NCBI GenBank assembly: GCA_003171235.1
Contig: PMYM01000085.1
Coordinates: forward strand, 6,373-15,333
Source of the DNA: Phycisphaerales bacterium
Lineage (GTDB): Bacteria > Planctomycetota > Phycisphaerae > SM23-33
Direction: 5' to 3'
DNA length: 8,961 nucleotides
Both the position numbers and the translations under genes were made by a program. Shown one piece after another: positions 6,601-8,961 of this stretch (its first letter is position 1; each line of letters starts with the position of its first letter). The notes beneath the pieces are model-generated. The model saw only the letters and a list, made by a program, of their open reading frames with translations. It was not told the DNA's origin and did no database searches.

Positions 6601-7045
6601 TATCACCCACGTCGAGGGCAAGCAGATAAACGATGAGCAGGACCTGGCCGTCACCGCCGGTTGGGGCAACCCCGGCCGCGCGGGCATCACCATGCCCGCC
6701 GGCGGCAAGGCCGTCGCCCGCGACTATGCCCCCGACGAGGGCGATATTTCGCGCGATCTTGGCCAGACCACCTTCGACATCTATTTGAACCAGAAGGTCT
6801 ATTGGAAGAACCTTCCGGCGGGCGTGTGGGAATACACCCTGGGTGGCTACCAGGTCGTCAAGAAGTGGCTCTCCTACCGCGAGCACAAGATTCTCGGCCG
6901 GCCCCTCCGCGCCGACGAGGCCCGCTACGTCACCGAAATCGCCCGCCGCATCGCCGCAATACTGCTGATGCAACCGTCGTTGGATGACAACTACCGCCGC
7001 GTGGGCGCCATCGCCTACGCATGGCCGGGTGCGGGAAGGCCTTGA
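3680..7045 (+). CDS. Restriction-modification fusion: nuclease, N6-adenine methylase, specificity region
   Basis: A single 1121-residue polypeptide that should methylate adenine in a recognition sequence and cut unmodified DNA. Residues about 1-150 carry a PD-(D/E)XK nuclease signature, PD at 59-60 and EVK at 88-90. A helical region (about 150-330) leads into the methylase: YTP at 349-351, the S-adenosylmethionine motif DPCCGTGAF at 385-393 and the catalytic NPPY at 508-511. The C-terminal part resembles type ISP specificity domains: YRPFD at 787-791, a segment ending LHSPQYR, then GGYQVVKKW at 1055-1063. There is no helicase between nuclease and methylase, unlike LlaBIII-type type ISP enzymes, so it behaves architecturally like a type IIG enzyme. 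The start at 3680 is chosen because homology-like sequence begins there and the frame upstream is repeat DNA; a strong ribosome binding site is lacking. GC falls sharply in the specificity region. The TIR gene follows by 76 bases. Confidence 0.88.
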   Translation: MSPLETYLRELRDIRSTGAAVPETSYYPALANLLNEVGKSLKPKVRCVINLANRGAGIPDGGLFTPDQIKKDDPNPMQGQAPSRGVIEVKSTSDDITAIAAGEQVERYCKKYGLVLVTNYRDFTLVARDPSGKPGALESYSLAQSEEAFWSAAIHPRTAAEQHGERFIGYLQRAMQHNAPLADPKDLAWFLASYARDALARVKGSNLPALANLRKALEESLGMKFRGDRGEHFFESTLIQTLFYGVFSAWVLWAKEHPPTDKAQFNWHEAASYLRVPVLRKLFYEAADPGQLDALNLSEVLNWATTALNRVDRASFFEGFGRHHAVQYFYEPFLEAYDPDLRKQLGVWYTPPEVVEYMVKRVDRVLRDELKVEDGLADPRVYVLDPCCGTGAFLVGVLDRIATTLREKGGDALVSHDLKKVIQERVFGFEILPAPYVVSHLQLGLRLTDLGVPLTGKQRVGVYLTNALTGWEPPKEPQATLPFVEFQEEHDAADQVKQSTPILVILGNPPYNGFSDVAVDEERDLSLAYRTTKKAPKPQGQGLNDLYVRFFRMAERRIVDKTRQGIVCFISNYSWLDGLSHTGMREQYIEAFDKIWIDCLNGDKYKTGKLTPDGKPDPSVFSTETNREGIQVGTAIALMVRKEQHAVAQVVAFRHLWGKQKRADLLASADNDGKNLYEALNPAPELGYPFMPGAVAGGYVVWPPLPDLLPYSSPGLTTSRDSLVIDVDRDQLVSRMKQFFDPEVSHEQMKAICPKALEDTEAFHATGVREHLRKRGFLPDHIVRYCYRPFDIRWLYWEPETKLIDRNRADYVPHVVPGNLWIEARQRQAKAFDRGYVCSVLSDSFGNGISCFFPLLISRNPTANLFQGKQGEFEPNLSERARAYLTGLGQDESASSAEKLFLHIVAILHSPQYRKENAGGLRSGWPRIPLAATREALEASAALGRQIAALLDVQQAVPGVTSGRIRSELKSIGLITHVEGKQINDEQDLAVTAGWGNPGRAGITMPAGGKAVARDYAPDEGDISRDLGQTTFDIYLNQKVYWKNLPAGVWEYTLGGYQVVKKWLSYREHKILGRPLRADEARYVTEIARRIAAILLMQPSLDDNYRRVGAIAYAWPGAGRP

Positions 7046-7121
7046 ATCTTACTGGTTGCGAAACCTGGATCGGGTTGGAAGCATTCCAGGCTCTTCACGG
7101 GTTTTGGGAAAAATTCTAGCC

Positions 7122-8789
7122 ATGACTAAAAGTGAAGTTGCTGAGCTTATCGACCGCTTCATTGATCAGGTTCGCGCATTCCTGGAATTGCATAATCTTG
7201 TGAAATCCGCCCAGCCCTTTGACCCCGATGAAGCGATCAAGGCCAAACAGGTGCTTGAGCAGCTTGAGACAACCGGGGGCGATTTGTCCAAAGATCAAGA
7301 ACGAATCTTGGGGGAACTGGCTCATATCGACAAGAAGACCGCCGAAGCAAGGGCTTCACTTCACGGTTCGGGCAGACAGCTTGCGAAGTGTCTGACGGCA
7401 ACGGGCGAAGATACTATCCTCTTGTTGAAGCTGCTGGCGGAACTCGAATATGACGGCGGCGGCCCCGACGAAGCCCGTCCAATTTGGAAGAAACTCCGCA
7501 CAAGGCTCGAACAACTCGCCTTGCGCCTTCGGGCCGGACCCGCCCAGGGAGACCCGGACAAGTACGCCTTGTCGCAAGGTCCGCTCTTAGGTGTGCCCGA
7601 CGAATCTAGTATTACAGGTATTTATTCTGCGCCTTCAGGGCGTGAAACATGGGTTGAAGTGAATAGGCAAGTGATTCAACGCATGGAAGATGAAAACGGC
7701 TTGGACTTGACGAAGTTGCCGAAGAACGAAGACGATTGGCGAAAGCTGCAAACAGTGTTTCAGGGGGAATTTGATTCCCGGACGCAGGAGGATTTGCTGT
7801 TTTGTCTTCTGTTCTGGCGAACAGCTATGGGCCTTTATACATGCGGCCTGATGATACATCCGCCTATCAGCGAGCGTGATTCCTCAAGAAGTAAAAGGGA
7901 CCCGGAATACAGGATTTGGAAATTGATTCAGTACTGTTTAGGCAAGGCTATTGATGTGTTATGTGAAGGTGCAGAAGTTAGGGGGCTCGATTCAGCAAAG
8001 ATAATAAGAGCGAAAGACGTTTTCTTGAATTATATGAAGGACGCTGGAGAAAGGTTATGGGCGGAAATCTTCCGCCTCTTAGGACCCCAAGAAACTCCGT
8101 CAACCTTCGACCCATTGGATTTTCTTACTGCCTTGGATCAAGTTGCAAATCGTTCTTTCCTGGACTGTTTTTCTGCGGAACGAGGTCCAAGGGAGAAGGA
8201 GAGGATGGATTATGAAAATGGTAATAATGAGTTGATAAGATTGAAGACCAAATTGCGCGCGGAACGAACAAAGAGCGAGAATTCAATGCTTCCACAACAA
8301 CCGACAGGTTCATCATCAGATGTTCCCCAGTCGAACATGAAGCGGACGGGCCAGGGCAATCTGGTTTTTATCAGCTACAGCCACCACGATAAGATGTTTC
8401 TGGATAAGCTTCTTACTCATCTTAAGCCCTTGGTTCGATCAAAGCAGGTTTCTGCTTGGTCTGACAAGGATATTCAGCCAGGATCCAAGTCTCTCAAGGA
8501 GATTGCTTCGGCTATAGCATCCTCAAGAGTAGCATTTCTTTTGGTAACAAGTAGCTTCTTGGCATCTGATTTTATCCACGAGCATGAACTTGCTCCACTG
8601 CTGAAGGCCGCTGAGGATAGAGGAGTCCGGATCCTTTGGGCCTTGGTCAGAGCTTGCAACTATAAGGACAGCCCGATCGGCCGAATCCAGGCCGCTTTCC
8701 CACCAGACAAGCCGCTGGCAGAGATGAAGGCTGAACGGGATGGTGCCTGGGTGAAGATATGTGAAGTCATCAAGGGCGCGTTGAAATAG
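7122..8789 (+). CDS. TIR-domain protein with unrecognised N-terminal region, probable defence effector
   Basis: The 555-residue protein ends in a TIR domain (about 413-555): VFISYSHHDK at 415-424, W446 followed by SDKDI-PG, and FLASDFIHEHEL with Glu487 and Glu489, one of which (more likely 489, before Leu) should be the catalytic Glu. Bacterial TIR domains commonly hydrolyse NAD+ or make cyclic ADP-ribose signals during phage infection. The N-terminal 350 residues I cannot assign. They look mostly helical, starting with charged, Leu-rich helices (1-100), then a section with SITGIYSAPSGRETWVEVN and paired Trp/Phe/Leu helices. A charged, low-complexity linker (about 350-412) joins the two parts. 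No signal peptide or clear membrane segment is seen. The frame is open from 6984, overlapping the previous gene, but ATG 7122 is preferred because the 46 extra residues have no domain character. GC is distinctly lower than upstream: 25 of 60 bases at 8221-8280 against 42 of 60 at 4861-4920. It is on the same strand as the R-M gene, so one transcript is plausible. Confidence 0.85.
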   Translation: MTKSEVAELIDRFIDQVRAFLELHNLVKSAQPFDPDEAIKAKQVLEQLETTGGDLSKDQERILGELAHIDKKTAEARASLHGSGRQLAKCLTATGEDTILLLKLLAELEYDGGGPDEARPIWKKLRTRLEQLALRLRAGPAQGDPDKYALSQGPLLGVPDESSITGIYSAPSGRETWVEVNRQVIQRMEDENGLDLTKLPKNEDDWRKLQTVFQGEFDSRTQEDLLFCLLFWRTAMGLYTCGLMIHPPISERDSSRSKRDPEYRIWKLIQYCLGKAIDVLCEGAEVRGLDSAKIIRAKDVFLNYMKDAGERLWAEIFRLLGPQETPSTFDPLDFLTALDQVANRSFLDCFSAERGPREKERMDYENGNNELIRLKTKLRAERTKSENSMLPQQPTGSSSDVPQSNMKRTGQGNLVFISYSHHDKMFLDKLLTHLKPLVRSKQVSAWSDKDIQPGSKSLKEIASAIASSRVAFLLVTSSFLASDFIHEHELAPLLKAAEDRGVRILWALVRACNYKDSPIGRIQAAFPPDKPLAEMKAERDGAWVKICEVIKGALK

Positions 8790-8914
8790 CATTTCCGCTG
8801 GGCCGGGGCAGTCTCACCTGCCAGTTCTGCGCCGACCAGCGACTATTCCAGTTTCCTACATCGTCATACTTTTACCGTAGTGCCGGCATTCGCGGCGCCG
8901 GAGAATCCGCCCGC

Positions 8915-8933
8915 CACAGGCGGGACGCCTGTG
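8915..8933. repeat. GACGCC-type palindromic element, copy 2
   Basis: CACAGGCG (8915-8922) pairs perfectly with CGCCTGTG (8926-8933) around the loop GGA. GACGCCTGTGCTAC (8924-8937) matches the element after parB at 12 of 14 positions. It lies 126 bases past the stop of the TIR gene, just before the repeat that runs off the right edge. Confidence 0.55.
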
Positions 8934-8941
8934 CTACCCGC

Positions 8942-8961
8942 TGTAGGGCGTGCAACTCTGT
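8942..8961. repeat. Second copy of TGTAGGGCGTGCAACTCTGT, cut by the window edge
   Basis: The last 20 bases of the window are identical to 3324-3343, in the same orientation and 5618 bases apart. In the first copy the next seven bases complete a 9-bp hairpin; whether that happens here cannot be seen. The two copies bracket the R-M and TIR genes. Confidence 0.7.

Noticed and set aside
6984..7121. 46-codon N-terminal extension of the TIR protein
   Set aside because: It overlaps the end of the previous gene in another frame and looks non-coding; the charged helical protein begins at the ATG at 7122.
7046..7121. Possible tRNA-like segment between the R-M and TIR genes
   Set aside because: CCTGGA...TCCAGG can pair, but there is no GTTCGA-type T-loop, no anticodon arm and no acceptor stem.
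8807..8822. GGCAG-TCTCAC-CTGCC hairpin after the TIR gene as a terminator
   Set aside because: The stem is only 5 bp and no T-run follows it, so termination cannot be claimed.
1..8961. CRISPR array, insertion sequence transposase or integrase
   Set aside because: No regularly spaced repeats and no transposase or integrase motifs were found in any frame.

Overview
The window looks like a chromosomal segment of a GC-rich bacterium. The mix of a chromosomal-type ParB, a GpsA whose Rossmann loop reads GDGAM, and many short palindromic intergenic elements (two ending GACGCC[C/T]GTGC[C/T]AC, two carrying TTAGCCGGGGGTG) recalls Planctomycetota. That assignment is inference from general familiarity, not from a search.

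Layout. Left half, minus strand: the 5' end of an unidentified gene (1-151), a 346-base gap with a perfect 24-base palindrome and two hairpins, then parB (498-1439). A 521-base gap follows, with two identical consensus parS sites (1471-1486 and 1816-1831), then gpsA (1961-2968). This half is housekeeping: chromosome segregation and phospholipid precursor synthesis. No parA is visible.

The 711-base divergent gap (2969-3679) is packed with foldable repeats: two inverted copies of a REP-like element, a 19-bp hairpin, a 9-bp hairpin bracketed by a 16-bp direct repeat, and an imperfect long hairpin.

Right half, plus strand: a two-gene cassette that looks like antiviral defence. The first gene (3680-7045) encodes an 1121-residue restriction-modification fusion. 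It has a PD...EVK nuclease motif, then a gamma-type N6-adenine methyltransferase (DPCCGTGAF, NPPY), then a type ISP-like C-terminal specificity region, with no helicase between nuclease and methylase. Its specificity region is much poorer in GC than the flanking parts, which suggests the recognition domain was exchanged. The second gene (7122-8789) begins 76 bases later and encodes a 555-residue protein with a C-terminal TIR domain, a likely NAD-consuming effector. Its long N-terminal region I do not recognise. A 20-base sequence upstream of the pair (3324-3343) recurs exactly at the right edge of the window (8942-8961).

The most promising candidate for something new is the R-M/TIR pair. One reading is that the restriction enzyme is the first barrier and the TIR protein is a separate or backup cell-suicide arm. 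The sequence shows adjacency, shared strand and domain types; functional coupling is a hypothesis.
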